Shown piece by piece: positions 8,805 through 17,903 of a stretch of DNA of 64,000 bases. The stretch spans positions 124,001-188,000 of the forward strand of contig JACTNB010000035.1 in the NCBI GenBank assembly GCA_014584345.1, written 5' to 3'. The notes under the pieces are model-generated. The model was given only the letters and a program-made list of their open reading frames with translations, had not been told where the DNA came from and did no database searches. The stretch is from Planctomycetota bacterium. Lineage in GTDB: Bacteria; Planctomycetota; Planctomycetia; Planctomycetales; Planctomycetaceae. Positions within the stretch are counted from its first letter, which is position 1, and each line of letters opens with the position of its first letter. Made by a program: the position numbers and the translations under genes.

Positions 8805-9791
8805 ATGGCCTCGACCGATCGAATTCGCCGCTTGCTTAAAATTATTTCCATTCTGCAGTCGGGTCGATTTATCAATACGCGCGAGTTGTCCGATGAATGT
8901 CGGGTTTCGCGGCGCACGATTTTTCGGGATATCGAGAAGCTGCGGGAATCGGGGTTGCGCATAGCCTTTGACGAACAGCGGCAGGGCTACCAGTTCCAGG
9001 ACAGCCGTTTCCTGTTGCCGGCCGATCTGACGACCGAGGAAGTGCTGGCGTTAATTACCCTGTGCCAGGATCTGGCGGACGAGGAAACGGGAATTGCCCA
9101 CCTTGCGCCGGCGCGGACGGCGGCCTTCAAGTTGGCCAGCGTGCTCCCCCGCGACATGCGGAAATACATAGGGGACTCGATGGAGCTGCACCGCATGCGG
9201 CTGGATGCCCAGGCCGATCTGCACGGCACCGAGGAGTTTTACGAGCGTCTCTTTGCGGCGATGCAGAAGCGGTGCGCGGTGCGGATTCGTTATTACTGCT
9301 TCACGGATGGGCGAGAAATCAGCACGTTGCTGCATCCGTATCGCTTCTATTTCTGTCACCGGAGCTGGTATGTCATCGGGCGGTCTTCGCTGCACAAGGA
9401 AATTCGTACATTTCATCTGAAACGGTTCCGGCAGGTCGAGATTCTGCACGATAAACCCTACGAGATTCCCCCGAGATTCTCGCTGGACGCCTACTTCGGG
9501 AATGCCTGGAACATGATCCGCGAAAAGGACCAGCCCTTCCACGTGGTGATCCGTTTCGCACCCCTGGTGGCCGCCAATGTCGCCGAGGTACATTGGCATA
9601 AAACCCAGCAAGTGGACACGCTGCCGGACGGAAGCATCGAGTATCACGTGGATGTCGATGGTTTGACGGAGATAGTGTGGTGGGTGCTCGGCTACGGGGA
9701 CAAGGCAAATGTGATTTCACCGCCGGAACTGCAGCGCAAGGTGGTGGAGCACGCACGGGGAATGCTGAGGCACTATGAGACGAAAGATTGA
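8805..9791 (+). CDS. HTH_11/WYL-domain transcriptional regulator
   Basis: This cytoplasmic DNA-binding regulator has 328 residues from the ATG at 8805. Residues 1-60 hold a winged HTH of the HTH_11/DeoR type (RIRRLLKIISILQSG, then CRVSRRTIFRDIEKLRE). The centre and C-terminus carry a WYL domain: RIRYY, then the HPYRFYFCHRSWYVIG signature and FHLKRFRQVEIL, followed by a WCX-like C-terminal part. WYL domains bind nucleic acids or small ligands and often act in DNA-damage or defence control. The gene lies 95 bases after the esterase fusion and 54 bases before a hydrolase, so a loose operon is possible. Its target cannot be read from the sequence. The open frame reaches a TTG at 8775, but the ATG fits the family's N-terminus better. 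Confidence 0.88.
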   Translation: MASTDRIRRLLKIISILQSGRFINTRELSDECRVSRRTIFRDIEKLRESGLRIAFDEQRQGYQFQDSRFLLPADLTTEEVLALITLCQDLADEETGIAHLAPARTAAFKLASVLPRDMRKYIGDSMELHRMRLDAQADLHGTEEFYERLFAAMQKRCAVRIRYYCFTDGREISTLLHPYRFYFCHRSWYVIGRSSLHKEIRTFHLKRFRQVEILHDKPYEIPPRFSLDAYFGNAWNMIREKDQPFHVVIRFAPLVAANVAEVHWHKTQQVDTLPDGSIEYHVDVDGLTEIVWWVLGYGDKANVISPPELQRKVVEHARGMLRHYETKD

Positions 9792-9845
9792 GGGTTTTCA
9801 ACGTCTGGCTTGTCCGCGGGAAGGGGACGTGGTTAATTTGATTGG

Positions 9846-10691
9846 ATGAAAACCTTCGGGGGGCGACAATTCTGGGGCGATCTTTGTTTTCGTGAAGGCT
9901 GGCGGATCCAGCGGAATGTCTTCACCGGGGAATGCCGTTTATTGGATTCCCGCGACGTTTGCCTGGCCAGGGGGACACAAGAGCATTGCCAGGAGTATTT
10001 GCAGGGGCTGGTGCCCGACGGAATGAATTCCTCGGCTGGCCAGGCGGGCGTGGTGCTGCTGCACGGAATTCTGCGTTCCTCGAAATGTTTTCGCCCTTTA
10101 AGCAAGCGTCTGGAATCCGCGGGATTCCTGGTGTTTCCTGTCGATTACCCCAGCACACGCATCACCATTGAAGAGGCGGCCAGTCAGTTGCAGGAAGTGA
10201 TGTGTTCGTTGCGGGAGTTGCAGACGATTCATCTGGTGGGACACAGCATGGGAGGGCTGGTGATTCGTCGTTGGTTTGGCGATTACTGGTCCCAGATGAA
10301 TCCGGAGCAGTTTGGTCGCGTCGTGATGCTGGGAACGCCCAATCAGGGGGCGGAACTGGCCGACAAACTGCATCGATTTCCTCCCTTTCGTCTGCTGTTT
10401 GGGCCAGCGGGGCAGCAACTGAGGGCCTCCGCGGCCGTTTCGCCGGCGGCATTGCCGATTCCGTCGGTGCCGTTCGGAATTATCGCGGGGGGGCGCGGCG
10501 GGCATACCTGGGGGTTTAACCCGCTATTGCCGGGCGACGATGACGGCACCGTGACCGTTGCCAGTACACGGTTGGACGGTGCCAGCGATTTCCTGCTTGT
10601 GCCCACGCTTCACATGGGGCTGATGCGGTATCCCGTCGCGATGCAGGCCATTGTGAACTTTCTGGACAAGGGTCGGTTTTCCGATGCCTGA
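9846..10691 (+). CDS. Lipase-like alpha/beta hydrolase
   Basis: This 281-residue alpha/beta hydrolase is of the triacylglycerol-lipase/PGAP1-like type. The catalytic core is visible: an HG oxyanion motif in GVVLLHGILRSS near residue 72, the nucleophile Ser134 in GHSMGG, and the GTPNQGAELAD element typical of bacterial lipases after the lid. DDDGTVTVAST contains the likely acid, and LHMGL near the C-terminus supplies the probable histidine. The N-terminal ~55 residues have an unusual compact beta pattern (WRIQRNVFTGECRLLDSRD) and there is no clear signal peptide, so it may be cytoplasmic. It ends 157 bases before the retron RNA, on the same strand. A link to the retron is possible but unproven, because the retron has its own promoter. 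Confidence 0.85.
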   Translation: MKTFGGRQFWGDLCFREGWRIQRNVFTGECRLLDSRDVCLARGTQEHCQEYLQGLVPDGMNSSAGQAGVVLLHGILRSSKCFRPLSKRLESAGFLVFPVDYPSTRITIEEAASQLQEVMCSLRELQTIHLVGHSMGGLVIRRWFGDYWSQMNPEQFGRVVMLGTPNQGAELADKLHRFPPFRLLFGPAGQQLRASAAVSPAALPIPSVPFGIIAGGRGGHTWGFNPLLPGDDDGTVTVASTRLDGASDFLLVPTLHMGLMRYPVAMQAIVNFLDKGRFSDA

Positions 10692-10811
10692 CGCCGCAGG
10701 CTGGGTGTCCCGGCAGTTGCGACTTCCCGAATTCGATCGATCAAGCCACGACCGGGATTCCGAGCGGCACGCGCCGGTGTTGGAAGATCTTGAGGTTTTT
10801 TTTCGCTGGTG

Positions 10812-10842
10812 TTGACCTTTCCTGCCCGATAGCGATTAGAAT
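10812..10842 (+). promoter_or_regulatory. Promoter of retron RNA
   Basis: TTGACC (10812-10817) is followed by TAGAAT (10837-10842) with a 19-base spacer. An alternative hexamer, ATTAGA, gives 17 bases. Transcription would begin at about 10848-10850, exactly where the a1 arm of the retron RNA begins, which makes the call stronger than the boxes alone would allow. Confidence 0.6.
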
Positions 10843-10847
10843 ACGTG

Positions 10848-11031
10848 CAGCGGTACGAGGATCGCATAAGCTCGGTCTGCAGGGAGTTTAATTATGACTT
10901 GCAGACGCTGTGGGGTTACCCCATGGTCGACTCATTGCCGGCTTTCCGGATTGAATGAAACAGCGGGTGGACATTCACCCGCCGTCCCATTCGCGACAGG
11001 ATCGGTTATTCGACTCGTACCGCTGTTTTTT
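10848..11031 (+). ncRNA. Retron msr-msd RNA
   Basis: This is the candidate template RNA of the retron. The 5' arm CAGCGGTACGAG (a1, 10848-10859) pairs perfectly over 12 bases with CTCGTACCGCTG (a2, 11014-11025), the hallmark closing duplex of msr-msd RNAs. G10860 directly follows a1 and is a candidate branching guanosine. The msr part has small hairpins: TGGGG-TTA-CCCCA (10911-10923) and CCGG-CTTT-CCGG (10938-10949). The msd-like part is a long stem: GAATG (10953-10957), a 5-base bulge, GCGGGTG (10963-10969), a 6-base loop, CACCCGC (10976-10982), a 5-base bulge, CATTC (10988-10992). Six T residues (11026-11031) follow a2 and may end transcription in part or define the 3' end. It is about 178 nt from a1 to a2. 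The pairing is seen directly; the msr/msd boundary and branching base are inferred. Confidence 0.8.
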
Positions 11032-11205
11032 GTTTTCCATGCCTGCCCGCGGGAAGATGCCGCTCGAACGAGTGGTCCAACCTTCGGTGCGGAACACGGT
11101 CCTTACCCACAGGGATTCGAACCCGACCATATACGTTGGGAACGTCCCCACGGTCCCAGGGTGCCATTGGAGTCACCAGAGAGTACAAGCCGAGTCAAAT
11201 TTCCC

Positions 11206-12540
11206 ATGTGGCGTTTGTTTTCCTTTCTCTGGCAACTTCTGGGAGGCCGGTCTCCCGATTCCCGGGTTTCCGAACCGATTTCCCCGGGGGGTACCGTCTC
11301 GGAGCGAACAGCTTCGTCGTCCGCTGCTTTGTCGCCGGCACCGGGACGGAAAAAATCGAAAGCGGACCAGAAACGTCCCGTGCTGGTTCCGTTGACGTAT
11401 CGTCGCCCCCGGCTCTCCGATCGGGAACATGCTCCTGAAATTGTGTCGGAATCTCCCTATCGATATGCGTTGCCCTACGTGGTATCTCAGGGAAAATACC
11501 TAGATCTATCTCAGGATATTCGGCCCGAGTTGTTGCAACGCTGGGACTTGCCTCTGTTGAAAACACCCCAGGATCTGGCGGATTGGCTGCATTTGCCGGT
11601 CGGACAGGTGGCCTGGCTGTCGGGCCGGTTTGGGGAGGGGGGACGCCCGGCGGATGCCTCGAAAGCACACTACCGCTACTCGTGGAAGAAGAAACGAAGT
11701 GGTGGCTACCGTCTGATTGAATCTCCACTCCCCTTGCTACGGCAAGTACAGGAGCAGATTCTTGACGAGATTCTATCGCGTGTGCCGGTACATCAGGCCG
11801 CGCACGGATTCTGTGCGGGCAGATCGGTTGTGACGAACGCGGCCCCGCATGTGGGGCAACACGTGGTGATCCGGCTGGATCTGGACAATTTTTATTCGCG
11901 GGTCCGGCATTCGCGCGTGGTGGCCGTTTTTCGGGGGATGGGGTTTTCGCGGGAGGTTTCGTTATGGCTGGCGAAACTGGTCACATCCGCCATACCGAGC
12001 AACCTGGAATTTCCGGGAGACCAGCCTGGCCTGCTGCGTCTCTTTCTGCCCCGTCACCTGCCGCAGGGGGCACCAACCTCTCCCGCCGTGGCGAACCTGG
12101 TGGCCTACAGCTTGGATGTCCGGCTGGCCGGTCTGGCACGCGCCTTTTCGGCCAATTACACGCGTTACGGGGACGATCTGACCTTTTCCGGTTCCGCGGA
12201 ACTTTCGCAGGGGTCGCGGTTGTTTCTCCCGTTGGCGCAGGCGATCATTCGGGAAGAACGTTTTCGAGTCAATTCCCGGAAGCGCCGGTTTATGCGTCAA
12301 TCGACCCGGCAGGAAGTGACGGGGCTGGTCGTCAACGAGAAAGTGAATTATTCCCGCCAGGAATACGACCGCTTGAAGGCCACGCTGCATAATTGTGTCA
12401 AAACCGGCTGGGAATCTCAAAATCGCGCGGGACATCCCGATTTCCTGGCACATCTGCGGGGCCGCATTGCGTACGTGCAGCAGATCTCCCCCCTTCGCGG
12501 GGCGAAACTGCTGGCCCTGTTCACGCGGATTGTTCGCTGA
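11206..12540 (+). CDS. Retron-type reverse transcriptase
   Basis: This RNA-directed DNA polymerase would copy part of the msr-msd RNA into branched msDNA. All retron-specific signatures are present: NAAPH (NAxxH, region X, residues 211-215), LDLDNFY with the first catalytic aspartate (D225), PQGAPTSPAVAN (RT4), YGDD (catalytic, 321-324) and VTG (region Y, 371-373), which binds the msr. The upstream ~150 residues include a Pro/Ser/Arg-rich linker and a helical segment (LKTPQDLADWLHLPVGQVAWL) typical of retron RT N-termini. The open frame extends up to 10894, but that part would overlap the RNA gene, so the ATG at 11206 (444 residues) is preferred; no good ribosome site marks it. An N-terminal extension is also known in myxobacterial retron RTs. 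No separate effector is obvious in the next gene (pfp). Confidence 0.9.
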   Translation: MWRLFSFLWQLLGGRSPDSRVSEPISPGGTVSERTASSSAALSPAPGRKKSKADQKRPVLVPLTYRRPRLSDREHAPEIVSESPYRYALPYVVSQGKYLDLSQDIRPELLQRWDLPLLKTPQDLADWLHLPVGQVAWLSGRFGEGGRPADASKAHYRYSWKKKRSGGYRLIESPLPLLRQVQEQILDEILSRVPVHQAAHGFCAGRSVVTNAAPHVGQHVVIRLDLDNFYSRVRHSRVVAVFRGMGFSREVSLWLAKLVTSAIPSNLEFPGDQPGLLRLFLPRHLPQGAPTSPAVANLVAYSLDVRLAGLARAFSANYTRYGDDLTFSGSAELSQGSRLFLPLAQAIIREERFRVNSRKRRFMRQSTRQEVTGLVVNEKVNYSRQEYDRLKATLHNCVKTGWESQNRAGHPDFLAHLRGRIAYVQQISPLRGAKLLALFTRIVR

Positions 12541-13041
12541 AGATTGCGAAGGATTTGTACGATAACTGTCGTATTGTTTCCCCGCTCACTTGAAAACGAA
12601 CGAAGATGTCGATATCCCTATGCGATGGGTGACTTGCGGCAATTTCAACTGGTCTTACCAGATGGTTTTTCAGGCTGGGAGCAGGCGTGGCGAGCTGAGT
12701 TTTATCAGGTCTGTGTGTAGGGATTGACGAAACTCGGGGTAACCGCACGTGCGTACCGGGATCTGCGGATAGTGGGGAACATCCGCTTGTGCAATTCGGC
12801 TGTTGAATTGGGTTGCCACAATCGCCGTCAATTCCGTTGGGGATTCTCGACAGCATCGGTTTCCCTGGCAAGGCCGGTGGCACACTCCCCGAAAATTGAA
12901 CCGATGCGGACCATGGGGCGGAATTGAATTCGCAGTCTGATGTTGAACCGAGGAGTGGCATGGTAGCCTCGGAGTGATGTAGAGTGGTGTTACAACTGCA
13001 TATCCGATGAACTTCTGATTAAATTGGATCCAGGTGCTTAC
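12541..13041. other. Intergenic region after retron
   Basis: A weak hairpin TACGA-TAACTG-TCGTA followed by TTGTTT (12558-12579) may terminate the RT message. I see no convincing gene in the rest. Open frames here on the minus strand have unlike composition and no ribosome sites. Unexplained non-coding sequence of this length beside a retron could hide a boundary, but no repeat flanks were found. Confidence 0.4.
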
Positions 13042-14340
13042 ATGGCGAAAAACATGATTGTCGCTCAGTCGGGCGGCCCTTCTCCGGTGATCAACAATAC
13101 GTTGCGTGGGATAGTGGAAACGGCCCGGGAGATGTCGGAGATCGGCACCGTGTATGGAGGCTGGCACGGCATCGAAGGGGTACTGAAGGAAGAGTTGCTC
13201 AATTTGAGTGACCAATGCCCGGAAGAAATCGCGTTGCTGCGTACAACGCCGGCCGCCGGTTCGATTGGGACTTGTCGCTACAAGTTGAAAGAGAAGCAGA
13301 CCGAGGATTTCGACCGGATTATCGAGGTTTTCAAGGCCCACAATATCGGCTATTTCGTGTACATTGGCGGAAACGATTCGATGGACACGGCGAACAAGGT
13401 GGCCAACATCGCCCGGGAACGCGGATTGGATGTCGTCGGTATCGGGGGGCCCAAGACGATCGACAACGATGTCGGGGACAGTGCCTTCCAGTTGATCGAC
13501 CACACGCCTGGTTATGGCAGCACGGCCCGCTACTGGAGCAATTACATCCAGATGTCGAACGAGGAGAACAACGGGAGTTGTCCCGCCGACCCCGTGCTGG
13601 TGTTGCAGGCAATGGGCCGGAAGATCGGTTATATCCCGGCGGCGGCGCGACTGGCCGATCCCAAGCGGGAAATGCCGTTGCAGATTTATCTGGCCGAGCG
13701 GAAATTTCACATCGACGAAATTCGCGAGAACGTCAACCGGATGTTGAAGGAACACGGTCGGGCGATAGTGGTCGTGAGTGAAGGGCTGGAAGTATCGGGC
13801 ATGGAAATTCCCGAGGAATATATCGTCCGCGATTCCTTCGGGCATGCCATGCTTTCGTCGAGTAAAATCACGGTGGCGCAGGTGTTGACCAACGCCTTGA
13901 ACGAAAAGCCGTTCCCGGTGAAGGGGAAGGCCCGCTGCAATGTGTCGGGCACGCACCAGCGGAATGATATCGTGCATGCCTCGAACGTGGACCTGGCGGA
14001 AGCGTACTACGTCGGGCAGAAGGCGGCGCTGCTGGCAGCCGCCGGCGAGCACGGCTACATGGCCTCGATCCTGCGTTCCGATCGCGAAAATTACACGGTG
14101 GAATATGGGAAGGCTCCTCTTTCGGAGGTCGCCAACAGCGAACGCCATTTCCCCCAGGAATGGATCACCCCCTGCGGCACCGACGTGACGGACGATTTCC
14201 TGAAGTATGCCCGCCCGCTGATTGGAGATAACTGGGTGAGCGTGCCGATCATCGATGGGCGCATTCGTCTGGCCCGCATGAAACCGCTGTTCGCGGATCG
14301 GAAACTCGCGCCCTACATTCCTCAGGCGGATCGTTCCTGA
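13042..14340 (+). CDS. pfp: PPi-dependent 6-phosphofructokinase
   Basis: This phosphofructokinase of 432 residues interconverts fructose-6-phosphate and fructose-1,6-bisphosphate. N-terminal IVAQSGGPSPVINNTLRG is the family start. Residues 109-113 read GGNDS, where ATP enzymes have GGDGS: the second variable position is Asp, the residue that excludes ATP and marks PPi-dependent enzymes. PKTIDND (137-143) carries the lysine typical of PPi enzymes instead of glycine. AMGRKIGYIPAAARLA and the VSEGL stretch match too. The Asn at 111 instead of the usual Asp is a small departure. The ATG at 13042 fits the family start; a TTG at 13024 is in frame but less likely. The HAD phosphatase and gnd follow on the same strand, forming a central sugar-phosphate neighbourhood. 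A GC-rich hairpin with TTTT at ~14363-14392 may terminate it. Confidence 0.9.
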   Translation: MAKNMIVAQSGGPSPVINNTLRGIVETAREMSEIGTVYGGWHGIEGVLKEELLNLSDQCPEEIALLRTTPAAGSIGTCRYKLKEKQTEDFDRIIEVFKAHNIGYFVYIGGNDSMDTANKVANIARERGLDVVGIGGPKTIDNDVGDSAFQLIDHTPGYGSTARYWSNYIQMSNEENNGSCPADPVLVLQAMGRKIGYIPAAARLADPKREMPLQIYLAERKFHIDEIRENVNRMLKEHGRAIVVVSEGLEVSGMEIPEEYIVRDSFGHAMLSSSKITVAQVLTNALNEKPFPVKGKARCNVSGTHQRNDIVHASNVDLAEAYYVGQKAALLAAAGEHGYMASILRSDRENYTVEYGKAPLSEVANSERHFPQEWITPCGTDVTDDFLKYARPLIGDNWVSVPIIDGRIRLARMKPLFADRKLAPYIPQADRS

Positions 14341-14500
14341 AAGGGAAACCCGCGCTGGGAACGGGAGGGGGCTGGCGGAGTGCTCCCTTTTCCGGGGGGG
14401 AGGAATTATTTCTGGTGTCTGGGTGTTTCTTGTATTTTGAATCTTGTTAATTCGATGCGTCTGCCACACAACGCATCCTGCGCAATGACTGGAACTATTC

Positions 14501-15370
14501 ATGACCGTGACGTATGCAAAGCAGCACGAGTATCTGGTGGGTGTCGATTCCGATGGCTGCGCGTTTGATTCGATGGAGATCAAGCACAAGGAGTGCTTCA
14601 TTCCGAACTTTATCAAGTATTTCGGACTGCAGCCGATTTCCCGATTTGCCCGGGAAGCCGCCGAGTTCACGAATCTGTATTCCAAGTCGCGTGGGGCGAA
14701 TCGCTTCATCGCGTACCTGCTGGCGATCGATCTGTTGAAGGAACGCCCGGATGTGCAGGCCCGTGGTGTCAAGCTCCCCGAATTGCAGGGATTGCGAGAC
14801 TGGATGAAGCGGGAAAGCAAGCTGGGGACGAAAACGATCAGGCCGGAAGCGGAAAAGACCGGCGATCCCGATTTGCAATTGTGTTATGAATGGTCTGCGG
14901 CCGTCGATGCGGCGGTGGCCGACCTGGTGAAGGGCGTTCCTCCGTTCACGGGCGTGAAGGCCGCGCTGGAGAAAATGAATGAACAGGCGGACGTGATTGT
15001 CTGCTCGGCGACGCCAACGGCCGCCCTGCAATCAGAGTGGCACGAACATCATATCGATGGCCATGTCGCCGAAATCTGCGGGCAGGAAGCGGGCAGCAAG
15101 AAGGAGATCCTGTCCGCCGCGAAGGAATTGGGTTACGATCCTCGAAAGATGTTGATGGTGGGAGATGCCCCGGGCGACATGCAGGCGGCCCTTGCCGTGG
15201 GGGCCTGTTTTTATCCCATCAATCCGGGACACGAGGAAGCGAGTTGGGCACGCTTCAACAATGAAGCCTGCGCCCGTTTCTTTGCGGGAGAATTTTGCGG
15301 AGACTATCAGCAGCAGTTGATTGCCGAGTTTGAAAAATATCTGCCGGAGTTGCCTCCCTGGAAGGTGTGA
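14501..15370 (+). CDS. HAD-superfamily phosphatase-like hydrolase
   Basis: This 289-residue protein of the haloacid dehalogenase fold has motif I DSDG at residues 16-19 (nucleophile D16, acid D18), motif II likely in VIVCSATPTAAL (Ser/Thr at strand end), a lysine in GSKKEIL and motif IV in MVGDAPGDMQAA. A helical cap lies between about residues 30 and 150. Motif I has Ser between the two aspartates, which is accepted in the family. Its position between pfp and gnd suggests a sugar-phosphate phosphatase, but the substrate is not readable from sequence. The ATG at 14501 fits the family start (YLVGVDSDG soon after), though no strong ribosome site precedes it. Confidence 0.85.
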   Translation: MTVTYAKQHEYLVGVDSDGCAFDSMEIKHKECFIPNFIKYFGLQPISRFAREAAEFTNLYSKSRGANRFIAYLLAIDLLKERPDVQARGVKLPELQGLRDWMKRESKLGTKTIRPEAEKTGDPDLQLCYEWSAAVDAAVADLVKGVPPFTGVKAALEKMNEQADVIVCSATPTAALQSEWHEHHIDGHVAEICGQEAGSKKEILSAAKELGYDPRKMLMVGDAPGDMQAALAVGACFYPINPGHEEASWARFNNEACARFFAGEFCGDYQQQLIAEFEKYLPELPPWKV

Positions 15371-15450
15371 AATCACGGGGGCGCCCAGGCGGAATTCCGC
15401 GGGCTGGCGTTTTCAATAGTTGATAGATAAGCCGGATGGATAAATTCATG

Positions 15451-15494
15451 CCCGGGATTCATTTTCCCGGGGGATGGTGCGCACGGCGTGCCCT
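15451..15494. repeat. CCCGGG hairpin plus dispersed short palindrome (copy 1)
   Basis: CCCGGG (15451-15456) and CCCGGG (15466-15471) form a hairpin in the gap before gnd. It is followed at 15474-15494 by a 21-base palindrome-like repeat (core GTGCGCACGGCGTGCC) with related copies at 21291-21311 and 50272-50292. All three are intergenic. Confidence 0.5.
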
Positions 15495-15529
15495 ACAGTC
15501 CAACCTTCAACCTTTTTTTCGGATCACTC

Positions 15530-16996
<1,467 letters not shown>

Positions 16997-17030
16997 CGCA
17001 ACAGCATTCTCTGCCCGTGAAGCATGCCCC

Positions 17031-17069
17031 AAGCAACGGTTTTCCCGCGAGAATGCCGTTGCTTTTTTT
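17031..17069 (+). terminator. Intrinsic terminator of gnd
   Basis: AAGCAACGG (17031-17039) and CCGTTGCTT (17056-17064) form a 9-bp stem followed by more T residues to 17069, 35 bases after the gnd stop. Confidence 0.85.
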
Positions 17070-17138
17070 CGCGATGGGGTGGCGGGATTAACCCGAATTT
17101 CTCACCTGTTACCACTGCGGCAAAATCTGTCCCGAAAA

Positions 17139-17276
17139 TAGCCGCGGCCGTCAGGAAGCGGGCCACGCAGTTGCAACATTTTGTAAAGCAATCTCCCGGC
17201 ACATAGTCAACCCGCGTTGATTACTGAGCGACGCGAGTAGCTCCACCCCGGCTCGCTTCCTGACGGGCGTGGCTCG
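17139..17276. repeat. Small element with ~27-bp terminal inverted repeats, copy 1
   Basis: The left end (17139-17167, containing GCCGTCAGGAAGCGGGCCACG-like sequence) and the right end (17250-17276, read on the other strand) match at most positions, with the core GTCAGGAAGCG shared. A second copy with the same ends lies at 45741-45870. The ~80-base interiors differ and hold no gene. This looks like a MITE/REP-like non-autonomous repeat. No target-site duplication was established. Confidence 0.55.
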
Positions 17277-17342
17277 TTCGCCGAAGTCAGAAATCCTGTT
17301 CAATTGACCGGGTAAGAAAAGCGGGGACTTTCTAGTTCGCGC

Positions 17343-17382
17343 ATAAAAGAAGGCCCTCACCTCAACGAGCCGGTGAGAGCCT
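17343..17382 (-). terminator. Intrinsic terminator on minus strand
   Basis: The stem AGGCTCTCACC / GGTGAGGGCCT (one mismatch, 10-base loop) is followed by TTCTTTT when read on the minus strand. No minus-strand protein gene lies upstream of it, which is the main reason to suspect a small RNA. Confidence 0.65.
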
Positions 17383-17707
17383 CCGTAAATCACGAATCTT
17401 GCATCCGGGTTCCATCGATCCCTTTGGCCCAGGTTTATTCGAAGTTCATTACGAACTGGACGGGTGCATAGACGAGAAAAAATCTCGAGCAGGGCCGTGC
17501 GAATGAATAACCCCTTCCTCCAGGTACCAAGGCTTCCGCGCGGACGCAGGATTCCTGTTGCACAACTCGTGTAATCTCAAGGGTTAATAAGGTGAAACCG
17601 CTCGAAGATGCTCCATAGGCAACCTCCCAATGAACAGGAGAAGACAGCGGAGAAACGTGAACAACATCGCTCTGATATTATTATTCGACAATCCAGGGAG
17701 TTGTCAA
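17343..17707 (-). ncRNA. Candidate small RNA transcription unit with own promoter and terminator
   Basis: On the minus strand TTGACA (17707-17702) is followed after 17-18 bases by ATAATA/TAATAA (about 17684-17678), so a transcript would start near 17671. An 11-bp hairpin (arms 17372-17382 and 17351-17361, one mismatch) followed on the minus strand by TTCTTTT (17350-17344) would end it, giving about 325 nt. The only ATG-led frame near the 5' end encodes 27 hydrophobic residues (17667-17584, MLFTFLRCLLLFIG...). A longer open frame lacks any ATG. I do not recognise the RNA: it lacks tmRNA, 6S, SRP and RNase P landmarks. It could be a regulatory RNA or a tiny membrane-peptide gene. Confidence 0.42.
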
Positions 17708-17903
17708 TCACTCTTTTTGAGATTGAGACGGACTGTCACGGGAGGGGGAAGTTGCGGGGGCGCGTTTCGTGGCTCTGGTAGACGGGGTGTGTTGAGTTGG
17801 CCTTGTCAGCTAGGCGAATTCCAGTGTGCATCCTAGAATGGGGGCGCCTGCCTATCGCGACGTGTCGAGGGCAAATCATAGAGGTTTTTTCCGAGGTTGG
17901 CGA

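Noticed and set aside
11112..11124. T-arm-like GGGTTCGAATCCC on the minus strand
   Set aside because: No matching acceptor stem, D-arm or anticodon arm can be folded around it, so it is not a tRNA; it lies in the spacer between the retron RNA and the RT.
12670..14820. 716-residue open frame on the minus strand
   Set aside because: It is antisense to pfp and the HAD gene, with no family motif and low-complexity His/Arg-rich translation; the plus-strand genes are clearly real.
17343..17707. 78-codon open frame in the small RNA region
   Set aside because: It has no ATG or preceded GTG/TTG start after its upstream stop; open frames of this size arise by chance in GC-rich DNA.
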